Shown: positions 38,294-46,431 of the stretch, piece by piece
How the letters are laid out: every line of letters begins with the position of its first letter
How positions within the stretch are numbered: the stretch's first letter is position 1
Source: Bacteroidota bacterium
GTDB taxonomy: Bacteria; Bacteroidota; Ignavibacteria; Palsa-1295
Length of the DNA stretch: 46,431 nt
Assembly: GCA_030706385.1 (NCBI GenBank)
Contig: JAUZOQ010000016.1
Coordinates: 1 to 46,431, forward strand
Direction of reading: 5' to 3'
Translations under genes and position numbers: made by a program
The notes under the pieces: generated by a model
Told to the model about the DNA's origin: nothing
Database searches by the model: none
Seen by the model: the letters and a program-made list of their open reading frames with translations, nothing else

Positions 38294-38908
38294 ATGGATT
38301 TACGAGAAGAATATGCGCATCTGAGCGACGAAGAACTTGCAGCACGTTTTCGTGACGGCGAGAAACGCGTCAGTTTTACGATGATCGTTGAGCGCTATCA
38401 AAGGCGCATCTACTACTCGGCACGGAAACTGGTCAACGGCGATCATGATGAAGCCGATGAAATAGCGCAGGAGACGTTCGTCAAAGTGTATGAGGCATTG
38501 CATACGTTTCGCGGGGACGCAAAACTTTATACCTGGATCTATCGCATCATGATGAATGCCGTGATCTACAAGATGCGCCGCAAGAAAGTCCGGAAGAATG
38601 TCGGGCTTGAAGAAATTGAAAATACACTGGAGACCGAAGATCATTCGCCGCACGAGCGAATCGAGCGGCAGGAGATGACGGCGCTGATCGAAGAAGCGAT
38701 CGCCACCGTGCCGCCTAAACAGCGGGAAGTATTTCTGCTCCGGTTCTACGACGAAATGCCGTATGAAGAGATGTCGCAGATCTTAGGAACAAGTGTTGGC
38801 GGATTGAAAGCAAATTACTTTCATGCCGTCAAAAAGATCGGAGAATTTATTCAGCGAAGAGGCAACGTGAATTGGGAAGCATTGGAGAAAGCAGGGAAAG
38901 AAGAATGA
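38294..38908 (+). CDS. ECF-type RNA polymerase sigma factor
   Basis: FTMIVERYQRRIYYSARKLVNGDHDEADEIAQETFVKVYEALHTFRGDAKLYTWIYRIMMNAVIYKMRRKK…PPKQREVFLLRFYDEMPYEEMSQILGTSVGGLKANYFHAVKKI. Confidence 0.92.
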   Translation: MDLREEYAHLSDEELAARFRDGEKRVSFTMIVERYQRRIYYSARKLVNGDHDEADEIAQETFVKVYEALHTFRGDAKLYTWIYRIMMNAVIYKMRRKKVRKNVGLEEIENTLETEDHSPHERIERQEMTALIEEAIATVPPKQREVFLLRFYDEMPYEEMSQILGTSVGGLKANYFHAVKKIGEFIQRRGNVNWEALEKAGKEE

Positions 38909-39483
38909 ACGAAGAGATCTATAACGAAAAGGAATTGAAAGCGCTGGAAGAGGAGATCCGCGCTTTAGGAATTCCGTATTCCCAAAACGAGCCGGATGAA
39001 AGGTATTTTGCGAATTTCAGAGTTCGCGTGATGGAGAGGATCGAAGAGAAGACTGAGAAAAAGAGTATCACTGCAACAATCTGGTCATGGCTTTCCTCAT
39101 CTCCAGTTCGCTATCTTTCACTCGGAGCAGGGCTAGCTGCCATAATCGTTGCCGTTATGCTTATGCAGCCTGCTCCCCAGCAGCAGATCGCCCAGGTACC
39201 CGTCGTGCAGCAACATATGGCCGCACAGCCTGAAGTAGCACCTGCTCCGAAAGAGAATCCTGCTCCTGCGCCGACAGTTATTGCGAAACCGAAAGTGCAT
39301 AGAGATCAGAATCTGGCAGTCAAGCCGAAAGCGAATTCTGTTGTCGATGCAGCGAATAAGTCAGCCGATTTTGCGGCGATGGATGAGATCCTGACAAGCG
39401 ATACCGATGAACCGGTGAATTACGAAAGCCTTTCCGAATCCGAACTTGAATCGGTTTTGGCTGTGGCGCAATCTATGAAATAA
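38905..39483 (+). CDS. Predicted single-pass anti-sigma factor-like membrane protein
   Basis: ATGA overlap with the sigma gene; acidic/helical N-terminus, TM VRYLSLGAGLAAIIVAVMLM, Pro/Ala-rich periplasmic tail. The ORF track start is 38872. Confidence 0.65.
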   Translation: MNEEIYNEKELKALEEEIRALGIPYSQNEPDERYFANFRVRVMERIEEKTEKKSITATIWSWLSSSPVRYLSLGAGLAAIIVAVMLMQPAPQQQIAQVPVVQQHMAAQPEVAPAPKENPAPAPTVIAKPKVHRDQNLAVKPKANSVVDAANKSADFAAMDEILTSDTDEPVNYESLSESELESVLAVAQSMK

Positions 39484-39516
39484 TTTCCAGAGAAGAAGAA
39501 ACGGGGTAAGAAGAAT

Positions 39517-40089
39517 ATGCCGAACATGATACAGAACATTTCCGGAAGCATCAAGACGATGACTGCAATCCTCTTGTTAAGCTTTGCCCTGCCTGCATTT
39601 TCGCAGGAGGTGCCGCCCGAGCGCCGCAAACCGGATCCGGAACGAGTGAAACAATTAATGCAGAAAGTCCTGGAAGTCAAGCACCAGAAATTGCGCGAAG
39701 TATTAAATCTCGACGATGAGACTTCAAAAAAATTCTTCGAGCAATACGATCCGGCCGAAAAAGACATGATCGAACTCATCAAGCAGCGTCAACAGCAAGA
39801 GATCAAGCTGCTGCAACTTACACAAGGCGATTATAAAGATGCCGATGTCGATCCGACGCTGCAGAGTATTAAAGCTCTCAATCAACAGATCCAGGACCGA
39901 TACGAAAAACTCGATAATAGTTTGAAATCCGTTCTGACTCCGCGTCAGCGGGCACGGCTTATCGTATTCGAGAAGGAATTCAATCAACGAGTCCGCGAAA
40001 AGATCCGCCAGCGTCGCGAGCAGTGGAAGGATAACCACCCTTTCAAGGGCCGGCGCGGAAATAAGCCGGCAAGACCGAATGTGAAGTAA
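39517..40089 (+). CDS. Periplasmic Spy/CpxP/CnrX-like helical protein
   Basis: Signal peptide …AILLLSFALPAFS|QEVPPERR; long charged helices; SVLTPRQRARLIVFEKEFNQRVREKIRQRREQ contains an LTxxQ-type motif. Confidence 0.65.
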   Translation: MPNMIQNISGSIKTMTAILLLSFALPAFSQEVPPERRKPDPERVKQLMQKVLEVKHQKLREVLNLDDETSKKFFEQYDPAEKDMIELIKQRQQQEIKLLQLTQGDYKDADVDPTLQSIKALNQQIQDRYEKLDNSLKSVLTPRQRARLIVFEKEFNQRVREKIRQRREQWKDNHPFKGRRGNKPARPNVK

Positions 40090-40129
40090 GAAAGAAGAAC
40101 AATGAGTTAACTATTTCCGACTCAAAACT

Positions 40130-40167
40130 CCTCAGGCAGATCGATCTGCGTGAGGGGTTTTCCTTTT
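40130..40167 (+). terminator. Long-stem Rho-independent terminator after the sigma operon
   Basis: CCTCAgGCAGATCGATCTGCgTGAGGggttttcctttttt. Confidence 0.75.
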
Positions 40168-40207
40168 TTCGGGAGCGGCAATGACATCCGGGACGTTTCC
40201 ATCCCGC

Positions 40208-41362
40208 ATGATCTATCTTGACAATAGCGCCACAACACCTCTTGATCCCCTCGTTGCCGAGGCAATGAAACCGTACCTTGGGGAGAAATTCGGCAATGCT
40301 TCGAGTATTCATTCTCTCGGACGGGAGGCGCGGCTGGCCTTAGAAGACTCTCGCAATTCTATTGCATCGGCGATCGGCGCCGATCCGGCCGAAATAGTCT
40401 TTACTTCCGGCGGAACAGAAGCGAACAATCATGCCATTAAAGGATCGATCTTTGCTGCAGTGAAAAGTGGAAAGCACTTCGATGAGCTATCGGCCATCAC
40501 ATCGGAAGCCGAGCACTACGCCATCCTTGAACCAATGGATTTCCTGGAGTCGCTCGGAGTGAAGATACTTCGAAGCAAGGTAGGCGGAGATGGAGTAGTC
40601 GAAGTTGAAGGCATCGCAAGCCAGTTCGGAAAAGATCTGACGTTTGCTTCTTTCATGTTAGTCAATAATGAAGTAGGATCGATTAATCCTGTAAAAGGAC
40701 TGGCGGGGCGAGTTCGGAGCGCATCTCCGAATGCGATCATCCATACCGATGCAGTTCAGGGATTGGGAAGAATGGATATCGATGTCAAAGAGCTTGGAGT
40801 CGATCTGCTCTCACTTTCAGCACATAAGATCCACGGCCCGAAGGGGATCGGTGCGCTCTTCATTCGGCGCGGCGTAAAGCTCGAGCCGCTGCTTCATGGC
40901 GGATCGCAGGAGCGCAACCGTCGCGGCGGCACGGAAAGCGTGGCACTGGCAGTGGGATTTGGAGAAGCAGTCCGGCAGATGGAATCGGCAAAGCAAGCTT
41001 CGAGAGAACAGGTTCGCATGGTTCAGGAGTATGCGATCAAGCGACTAGCAGCGTTGCCGGAAGTGAGCTTTAACTCGCCGAAGGATGGAGTGGACGGAAT
41101 ACTCAATATTTCATTCACCGCCGATGTCTTGAAGCGGCTCGATAGCGAGGCACTGCTTATCAGGTTTGATATGGAAGGTATTGCTGTCAGCAACGGAGCA
41201 GCGTGTACTTCAGGCAGCCTTCAGCCTTCGCATGTTCTTGCTGCAATGGGAAAAGGAAATGAGATCGCTTCGAAATCCGTTCGCGTCTCCTTTTCACATC
41301 TTAATCGGACTGAGGAAATAGACCGCTTCATCGAAGTCCTGCAAAAGATCATCCGGGATTGA
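40208..41362 (+). CDS. Cysteine desulfurase (NifS/IscS family)
   Basis: MIYLDNSATTPLDPLVAEAMKPYLGEKFGNASSIHSLGREAR, SGGTEANNHAI, SAHKIHGPKGIGALFIRRG, SNGAACTSGSLQPSHVL. The ORF track start is 40181. Confidence 0.94.
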   Translation: MIYLDNSATTPLDPLVAEAMKPYLGEKFGNASSIHSLGREARLALEDSRNSIASAIGADPAEIVFTSGGTEANNHAIKGSIFAAVKSGKHFDELSAITSEAEHYAILEPMDFLESLGVKILRSKVGGDGVVEVEGIASQFGKDLTFASFMLVNNEVGSINPVKGLAGRVRSASPNAIIHTDAVQGLGRMDIDVKELGVDLLSLSAHKIHGPKGIGALFIRRGVKLEPLLHGGSQERNRRGGTESVALAVGFGEAVRQMESAKQASREQVRMVQEYAIKRLAALPEVSFNSPKDGVDGILNISFTADVLKRLDSEALLIRFDMEGIAVSNGAACTSGSLQPSHVLAAMGKGNEIASKSVRVSFSHLNRTEEIDRFIEVLQKIIRD

Positions 41363-42308
41363 CGAGCCACTGGTCGGAAGTTGACTGCATTCTTCGTTCG
41401 AATTCCCTGATCATGATTCCGTATCGCAATCCGCAGGTGCTGACAGAAACTTCATCCAAGCCGAGATACTTCATGATCTCCTGAAGGATCATTGCACCGG
41501 CCGGAAGAATATCTGCTCGGGAAGAATGAACTGCAGGATATTTTTCCGTTATTTCCGATGGCTTTAGAGCAAGAAGCTCCGTCATGATGATTGCAAGATC
41601 ATCTGTAGTCAGCTTCGCGCCGTTCACCTTGTGTGGGTCGAAAGAAGCAAGATTCAGTTTCATGGCGGCAAGTGAAGTCGGAGTGCCTGCAACGGCGATC
41701 AGTTTATCGAGCTGGAGAGGATTCTTGAAGCCACGAGTAATTTCCGATTCTATGAATTCTCTTGCACTGGTGATAGAGGCATCATTGATCGAAGACAGAT
41801 ATCTTTCCGTGATACGAACTGCGCCGATATTCATGCTAATGCCGGCTGCATACTCACCTTTCGATCCTGCAGCAAGTTCTGTGCTTCCACCGCCGATATC
41901 AAGCGAGCCGATTGCTCCTTGCAAGTCGTCGCGTCTGAGCCCGCACATTGCGCCGCGATAGCTCCACTTCGATTCGTCGGCACCGCTTAAGATCTCAACA
42001 TCAAGTGTGAACTCATCGCGGATCCTTTCAACGATCTCATCCCGATTGGTGGCATCGCGCAAGGCGCTTGTGCCGATCGCTGCTACAGCATCGATTTGTT
42101 CTGCTTTCAGGACACCCTGATACTGAGTCAGGATGTTCCGAAGTCGTTCATACGCTTCCGGCTGAATACGTTTTGTTTCATCGACTCCGGCTCCGAGCCT
42201 GGCTATGGAATGGACATCGGCAACACATTTCATCTGACCGATACGATCGGATTCTGCGATCAACAGAAGGCAAGTATTTGTGCCGATATCGATCGAAGCC
42301 TGTCTCAT
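41349..42308 (-). CDS. Exopolyphosphatase / guanosine pentaphosphatase (Ppx/GppA) family
   Basis: MRQASIDIGTNTCLLLIAE, IGTSALRDATN, SLDIGGGSTEL, RADILPAGAMIL. ATG at 42308 overlaps the prmA stop (ATGA). Confidence 0.9.
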   Translation of the reverse strand: MRQASIDIGTNTCLLLIAESDRIGQMKCVADVHSIARLGAGVDETKRIQPEAYERLRNILTQYQGVLKAEQIDAVAAIGTSALRDATNRDEIVERIRDEFTLDVEILSGADESKWSYRGAMCGLRRDDLQGAIGSLDIGGGSTELAAGSKGEYAAGISMNIGAVRITERYLSSINDASITSAREFIESEITRGFKNPLQLDKLIAVAGTPTSLAAMKLNLASFDPHKVNGAKLTTDDLAIIMTELLALKPSEITEKYPAVHSSRADILPAGAMILQEIMKYLGLDEVSVSTCGLRYGIMIREFERRMQSTSDQWLVNPG

Positions 42309-43183
42309 TCTGACTGCAATTTCAGATGGAGAGCGATCCATTCATTTTCTTGCATCCGGTTAACGAGTGAATAGCCTTCGGCATTATAGACATCGAGGAC
42401 TTCTTCAGCATCGTATTCAAGAATTCCGGAAAGGACTAAGTCTCCGCCATTCGTATGATGACTTTTAATTTCACCGGCAATCGCTAAGAGGATGTTCCTA
42501 TGAATATTGGCAAGGATTATCTCGAAATGTTCAGGAGGCTTAACGGTTGATGCAAGATCTCCGTGTCGCACATCAAATTGCTCGTTAGAGAATCCGTTGC
42601 GTTCACGATTTTCGATGACATTCTTGTATGACCATTCGTCGGTATCGATCCCTACTGCATTGCTTGCTCCGCGAAGAAGGGCATACATTGCAAGAGCTCC
42701 GGTACCTGTTCCAATATCAAGAATACTCTTGCTACGGCATTCAAGCGACTCGATGGCTGCGAGGCAGAGCCTCGTCGTTTCATGATGGCCTGTTCCGAAA
42801 CTCATTTTCGGATCTATGACAAGCAGGTAAGTATGTGGAAGCGACTTAGCTTCGTCTAACTTCCAGCTGGGAGTTATCACCAGATCCTTGGAGATCTGTA
42901 TGGGTTCGATCTCTGCCTCCCATGCCGCATTCCAATCCTTGTCTTCGATCTCTTCGGATTCGGTAAAGGATATTTCTTTCTTTGGAAGGTCAGCGAGATA
43001 TTCTTTCAGCTTGAGCATCTCGCTCTCATTCCAATCCGAGCGTAAGAGATAGACAGTTAATAAGCCCGTGGAGGATTCTTCAAATCCCTGCACGTCATAA
43101 TTCATCAGGAAATATCCTTTGAGGTTTTCTTCGTATTCGAGGGAGACGTTGAACGAGAGAGAAAAATATTGAGAAAGAGCCAT
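42305..43183 (-). CDS. prmA: Ribosomal protein L11 methyltransferase
   Basis: VIDPKMSFGTGHHETTRLCLAAIE, SILDIGTGTGALAMYALLRGASNAVGIDTDEWSYKNVIENRERN, ILANIHRNILL. Confidence 0.9.
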   Translation of the reverse strand: MALSQYFSLSFNVSLEYEENLKGYFLMNYDVQGFEESSTGLLTVYLLRSDWNESEMLKLKEYLADLPKKEISFTESEEIEDKDWNAAWEAEIEPIQISKDLVITPSWKLDEAKSLPHTYLLVIDPKMSFGTGHHETTRLCLAAIESLECRSKSILDIGTGTGALAMYALLRGASNAVGIDTDEWSYKNVIENRERNGFSNEQFDVRHGDLASTVKPPEHFEIILANIHRNILLAIAGEIKSHHTNGGDLVLSGILEYDAEEVLDVYNAEGYSLVNRMQENEWIALHLKLQSE

Positions 43184-44007
43184 TATTGTGCAGCCCCTGA
43201 CTTCTTGACGATCTTGATCTCAAATAATTTCGGCCATTGCTTTCCGGTGACGAAGATGCGGTCGCCTTTTTCATCGTAGGCAATACCGTTGAGAACATCG
43301 ACATTCTCGGTACGCTCCTGCGGCATGAGCAGTCCTGCAAGATTGATCCATCCCAGCACTTTGCCGGTCACCGGGTCGATGCGCACGACAGAATCGGTGC
43401 GCCAGATATTTGCGTAGATCTCACCTTTGATGTATTCAAGTTCATTGATATCTTCTACACGGAATCCTTCATCGAAGATCTCCAAAGTCTTTACGATGGC
43501 CAGCGAGCTTGGGTCGAGGAAGCTGATCTTGTTGGAGCCATTGCTCATGATGAGGTAGGTTCCGTCGTTGGTCAGTCCCCAGCCTTCTCCCTCGTAATGC
43601 CAGGAGCCGAGCTGCTTGAATGTTTTCTGATCATAGATGAAGCCGATATGAGTCTGATAAGTGAGTTGGTAGATCTTTCCTCCGAGGATCGTCATTCCCT
43701 CGGCGAAGTATTCTCCGGGGATATCGATCTTTTGCAGAACCTTGCCTGTAGTGAGCTCCACCCGGCGCAGAGAAGAGTGGTTATTCAGGCCGGTGCTTTC
43801 ATAGAGTTCGCCATCGAGATATTGCAAACCCTGTGTGAATGCATCCGGATCGTGGTGCCAGGTATTGACCACTTCATAACTATAGAGCGGCGCAGGCTGC
43901 GTGGTGTTTTGTGGAGGATTTTGTTTGGGTGGCTCCGCTTCCTTCTTGCAGCCGGTGGCGAAGAATGAAATTGACAGAAAGAGACCTAAAAACAAATGCT
44001 TTTTCAT
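43183..44007 (-). CDS. Glutaminyl-peptide cyclotransferase (glutamine cyclotransferase family), predicted lipoprotein
   Basis: Lipobox LSISFFATGCKKE; YSYEVVNTWHHDPDAFTQGLQYLDGELYESTGLNNHSSLRRVEL…EGEGWGLTNDGTYLIMSNGSNKISFLDP…INELEYIKGEIYANIW…VLNGIAYDEKGDRIFVTGKQWPKLFEI. Confidence 0.93.
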   Translation of the reverse strand: MKKHLFLGLFLSISFFATGCKKEAEPPKQNPPQNTTQPAPLYSYEVVNTWHHDPDAFTQGLQYLDGELYESTGLNNHSSLRRVELTTGKVLQKIDIPGEYFAEGMTILGGKIYQLTYQTHIGFIYDQKTFKQLGSWHYEGEGWGLTNDGTYLIMSNGSNKISFLDPSSLAIVKTLEIFDEGFRVEDINELEYIKGEIYANIWRTDSVVRIDPVTGKVLGWINLAGLLMPQERTENVDVLNGIAYDEKGDRIFVTGKQWPKLFEIKIVKKSGAAQ

Positions 44008-44105
44008 AGTACGATCACTTGTAGGATGGATTTTCCGAATAATATTACGGCAGAGTGTAACAAAATCAGGGCAGGCAAGTTCTTATATACGTAGACGTTC
44101 GCAGT

Positions 44106-44136
44106 CAAACGTAGAACGTAAACAAGCGCCTGCAAA
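44106..44136 (-). promoter_or_regulatory. Bacteroidota-type promoter TTTG-N19-TACGTTTG
   Basis: Minus strand: TTTG (plus caaa 44133-44136), 19-nt spacer, TACGTTTG (plus caaacgta 44106-44113), about 100 nt upstream of the cyclotransferase ATG. Confidence 0.6.
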
Positions 44137-44232
44137 AGCAATGCTTAGAGAGAGTGACCTTCTGCAGGCACAAATTTCTCGGGAATGCCTGACCGAAGTA
44201 GCGACCCACTGCTACTACCGTCAGGCATTTCT
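44128..44232. other. Structured intergenic element with two consecutive hairpins (candidate ncRNA or REP-like palindromic element)
   Basis: GCCTGCA (44128-44134)…TGCAGGC (44163-44169), then AATGCCTGAC (44184-44193)…GTCAGGCATT (44220-44229) enclosing AGTAGC gacccact GCTACT. Confidence 0.45.
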
Positions 44233-44342
44233 CTATCTATGAGGCTAATTTCATAGCCTTCCTCGCTTCGACATTTCCGTTCGGCAACTTGTTACGTATT
44301 AGCACGTATAGTTGCAGATCACAATTTCTTTTAAGAACACCC

Positions 44343-45038
44343 ATGATTACGATTCGCAGATCCGATGAACGCGGCCACATCCAGCAGGGATGGCTTAATA
44401 CATACCACACCTTTTCTTTTGCCGACTATTTCGACGAAGAGTGGGTGCATTTCCGTACACTCCGCGTGATGAATGAGGACCGCATTGCAGCGAATCAAGG
44501 ATTCGGAATGCATCCGCACCGCGATATGGAGATCATTACCTACGTCCTTTCCGGTGCCGTTCAGCATAGCGATAGCATGGGGAATTCCGGCATCATCAAG
44601 CCCGGAGATGTGCAGCGTATGAGTGCCGGAACCGGCATTTTTCATAGCGAGATCAATCCGCTAGATGAAGAATTATATCTCTACCAGATCTGGATCATGC
44701 CGAAGCAACGGAATGTGACGCCTACGTATGAGCAGAAGCGATTCGAAGATTCGGAGAAGAAAAATCAACTGCGTCTGGTTGCCTCACCCGATGGGGCCGA
44801 GGGATCGGTGACGATCGGCCAGGATGCAAAGCTCTTTGCCTCGTTGCTCGACAGCGGGAAAAGTCTGAGCTATGAAGTGGCGCCGGGACGGGCATTGTGG
44901 GTGCAGGCAGTTTCGGGAAAGTTGTCGGCTAATGGGATCGAGATCGGTACCGGAGATGCCGTTGCGATAACCGATGAAAGCCAGCTTGTGATCGATGCAA
45001 AAGAGAACTCCCATATTCTGCTCTTCGACCTGAACTAA
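44343..45038 (+). CDS. Pirin-family protein (YhaK/quercetinase-like bicupin)
   Basis: MITIRRSDERGHIQQGWLNTYHTFSFADYFDEEWVHFRTLRVMNEDRIAANQGFGMHPHRDMEIITYVLSGAVQHSDSMGNSGIIKPGDVQRMSAGTGIFHSEIN. The ORF track start is 44289. Confidence 0.95.
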   Translation: MITIRRSDERGHIQQGWLNTYHTFSFADYFDEEWVHFRTLRVMNEDRIAANQGFGMHPHRDMEIITYVLSGAVQHSDSMGNSGIIKPGDVQRMSAGTGIFHSEINPLDEELYLYQIWIMPKQRNVTPTYEQKRFEDSEKKNQLRLVASPDGAEGSVTIGQDAKLFASLLDSGKSLSYEVAPGRALWVQAVSGKLSANGIEIGTGDAVAITDESQLVIDAKENSHILLFDLN

Positions 45039-45095
45039 GAATAATTTTTCAGGAACATCACCAGCCCATCCGAAGTTGTACCCCCGCTCCAACAA

Positions 45096-45180
45096 GCCGA
45101 TGTGGCGGAATGGTAGACGCAACGGACTTAAAATCCGTTGGGGTGTAAACCCCGTGCCGGTTCAAGTCCGGCCATCGGTA
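45096..45180 (+). tRNA. tRNA-Leu (anticodon TAA)
   Basis: GCCGATGTGGCGGAATGGTAGACGCAACGGACTTAAAATCCGTTGGGGTGTAAACCCCGTGCCGGTTCAAGTCCGGCCATCGGTA: class II cloverleaf with long variable arm, ACGGA-CTTAAAA-TCCGT anticodon arm. No encoded CCA. Confidence 0.96.
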
Positions 45181-45261
45181 CAGTTGCTAGGGACTTTCGG
45201 ACTCTGATTCAATCAGATGTCACCTTCGGGGAGATACTAAATCAAAGGATACCCTCAACCC

Positions 45262-46431
45262 TCATTGAAAAACTCGCTTCATTGCATTTTTGAATCCACC
45301 GGAAATAAAAAACACGGTCTCTATCTTTCCTGATTTATTGACTTCAAACTCGATCTGCCTGTCACTTCCATCTCCATAAAAGAATTTTGTTGTTGATTCG
45401 GGTTTTAGTTCGATATGAGAACCTGCCTTTTGTCGATACAGCTTATCACCCGTTTTAATGATTTCAATTTTGTCATTCGCACTCAATTCATATTGACCAA
45501 CATATTTAGCCATTATGGCTGTATCTATTTTTGATTCAACATGGCGATATGGCGGTACAATATCCTTTCCAAAAACAATAGCGGCAAGAACATTAGCAAT
45601 ATTCGTGGAGTTACTTTCGTTATTGGAAAGTACTACTATAGTAACAGAGTCTTGTGGGAAGCTCCCCAAGTAGGAAATAAAGCCCCGTAACTGTCCATTA
45701 TGCCATATCTGATAATGATTCATAAAAGTGTCAATAAGTAATCCATATCCGTATGTATTCAGATTTGGAGTTGTCATTAATTTTATTGAAGCTGCTGAGA
45801 TAATCTTATTCGACAGCAATGCAGTGTTCCACTTATTCAGATCTTCAACTGTGGATACGATGGCACCTGCACTAAAGGGGCCCTCCATCGAGTAATGGCT
45901 GTTGTTACGCCATCCAGATGCGGTTTTTTCATACCCTCTCGTTCTATTTACCAAGATCGTATCCCAATTGCTGACAAAGGTGTTATTCAATCCGGCTTTT
46001 AAAAAGATATGATGGAGCATATAATCGCTGTATGACTGGGCGGTCACCTTTTCAATAATCATACCTAACAGAAAATAACCGAGATTGCTATAATGAAAAT
46101 TAGTACCTGGCGAAAAGTCCAAAGGTTGCCTTTTGATCAAAGCAAGCATTGAATCTTCTCTTATCTTCAATGCTTCAACAAAGCCATCTAACTCTCCTGT
46201 TGTCTTTAGACCCGATGTATGACTAAGCAGCATGTGAATCGTAATACTATCACCCTTTGGAAAGTCAGGGAAAAACTTATCTAGCTTGTCGTTCAGGCTT
46301 AACTTCCCATCTTCTGCCAGAAGAAGAATAGCGCAGGCAGTAAACTGCTTTGTTAACGATGCAATCTGATATACGCTTTGAAGCTTGTTCTTTACATTAA
46401 GCTCCTTGTCTGCCAAACCAAAAGCCTTTTC
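45262..46431 (-). CDS. Serine hydrolase, beta-lactamase/PBP family; 5' end cut by window edge
   Basis: Frame stays open to the edge (…EKAFGLADKELNVKNKLQSVYQIASLTKQFTACAILLLAEDGKLSLNDKLDKFFPDFP; SxxK motif SLTK; HYSNLGYFLLG). Confidence 0.88.
   Translation of the reverse strand, partial: EKAFGLADKELNVKNKLQSVYQIASLTKQFTACAILLLAEDGKLSLNDKLDKFFPDFPKGDSITIHMLLSHTSGLKTTGELDGFVEALKIREDSMLALIKRQPLDFSPGTNFHYSNLGYFLLGMIIEKVTAQSYSDYMLHHIFLKAGLNNTFVSNWDTILVNRTRGYEKTASGWRNNSHYSMEGPFSAGAIVSTVEDLNKWNTALLSNKIISAASIKLMTTPNLNTYGYGLLIDTFMNHYQIWHNGQLRGFISYLGSFPQDSVTIVVLSNNESNSTNIANVLAAIVFGKDIVPPYRHVESKIDTAIMAKYVGQYELSANDKIEIIKTGDKLYRQKAGSHIELKPESTTKFFYGDGSDRQIEFEVNKSGKIETVFFISGGFKNAMKRVFQ

Noticed and set aside
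43237-43968. 243-aa plus-strand ORF opposite the glutaminyl cyclotransferase
   Set aside because: Antisense shadow; minus frame has clear family motifs and a lipobox.
44128-44232. Possible 5S rRNA or SRP RNA because of TGCCTGAC/GTCAGGCA ends
   Set aside because: Too short and lacks the conserved internal sequences of 5S (e.g. CCGAACtcgg-type loop) and the SRP GGAA tetraloop/helix 8 core.
45203-45217. TCTGATTcAATCAGA palindrome after tRNA-Leu
   Set aside because: Short AT-rich palindrome with no U-tract for a terminator; could be chance or part of an attachment-site-like region, but no integrase or repeat of the tRNA 3' end is seen nearby.

Overview
This window looks like chromosomal DNA from an FCB-group bacterium (Bacteroidota, Chlorobiota/Ignavibacteria or Kapaibacteriota-like). 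The evidence is several proteins with type IX secretion (T9SS) type-A sorting tails (…LEQNYPNP…), a PorQ/PorV-like protein and Bacteroidota-type TAnnTTTG promoters. Core genes are dnaB, ridA, an acyl-CoA dehydrogenase, anmK, dnaA (with a possible oriC upstream), rsgA, an FKBP-type PPIase, xerC/D-like and pgpH-like genes, a NifS/IscS-like desulfurase, ppx/gppA-like, prmA, a glutaminyl cyclotransferase and a pirin. There is an initiator tRNA-fMet (minus strand) and a tRNA-Leu(UAA) (plus strand). Accessory content includes five large exported or T9SS-type proteins, two serine hydrolases, a GT-C-like membrane protein paired with an APH-family kinase, and two ECF sigma systems. The most interesting observations are: (i) an ECF sigma factor, an anti-sigma/TM/outer-membrane-barrel chimera and a lipoprotein in one operon, which looks like a dual-membrane-spanning envelope sensor; (ii) a chain of five short hairpins with TTGG-type loops in the untranslated region ahead of the 1793-aa T9SS protein; (iii) a structured intergenic element at 44128-44232 with mutually exclusive pairings; (iv) consistent Gln at +1 of predicted signal-peptidase I sites, together with a lipoprotein glutaminyl cyclotransferase; (v) an inverted repeat straddling the predicted -7 box of an ABC exporter gene. 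All calls come from reading the sequence only; no database search or folding program was run.
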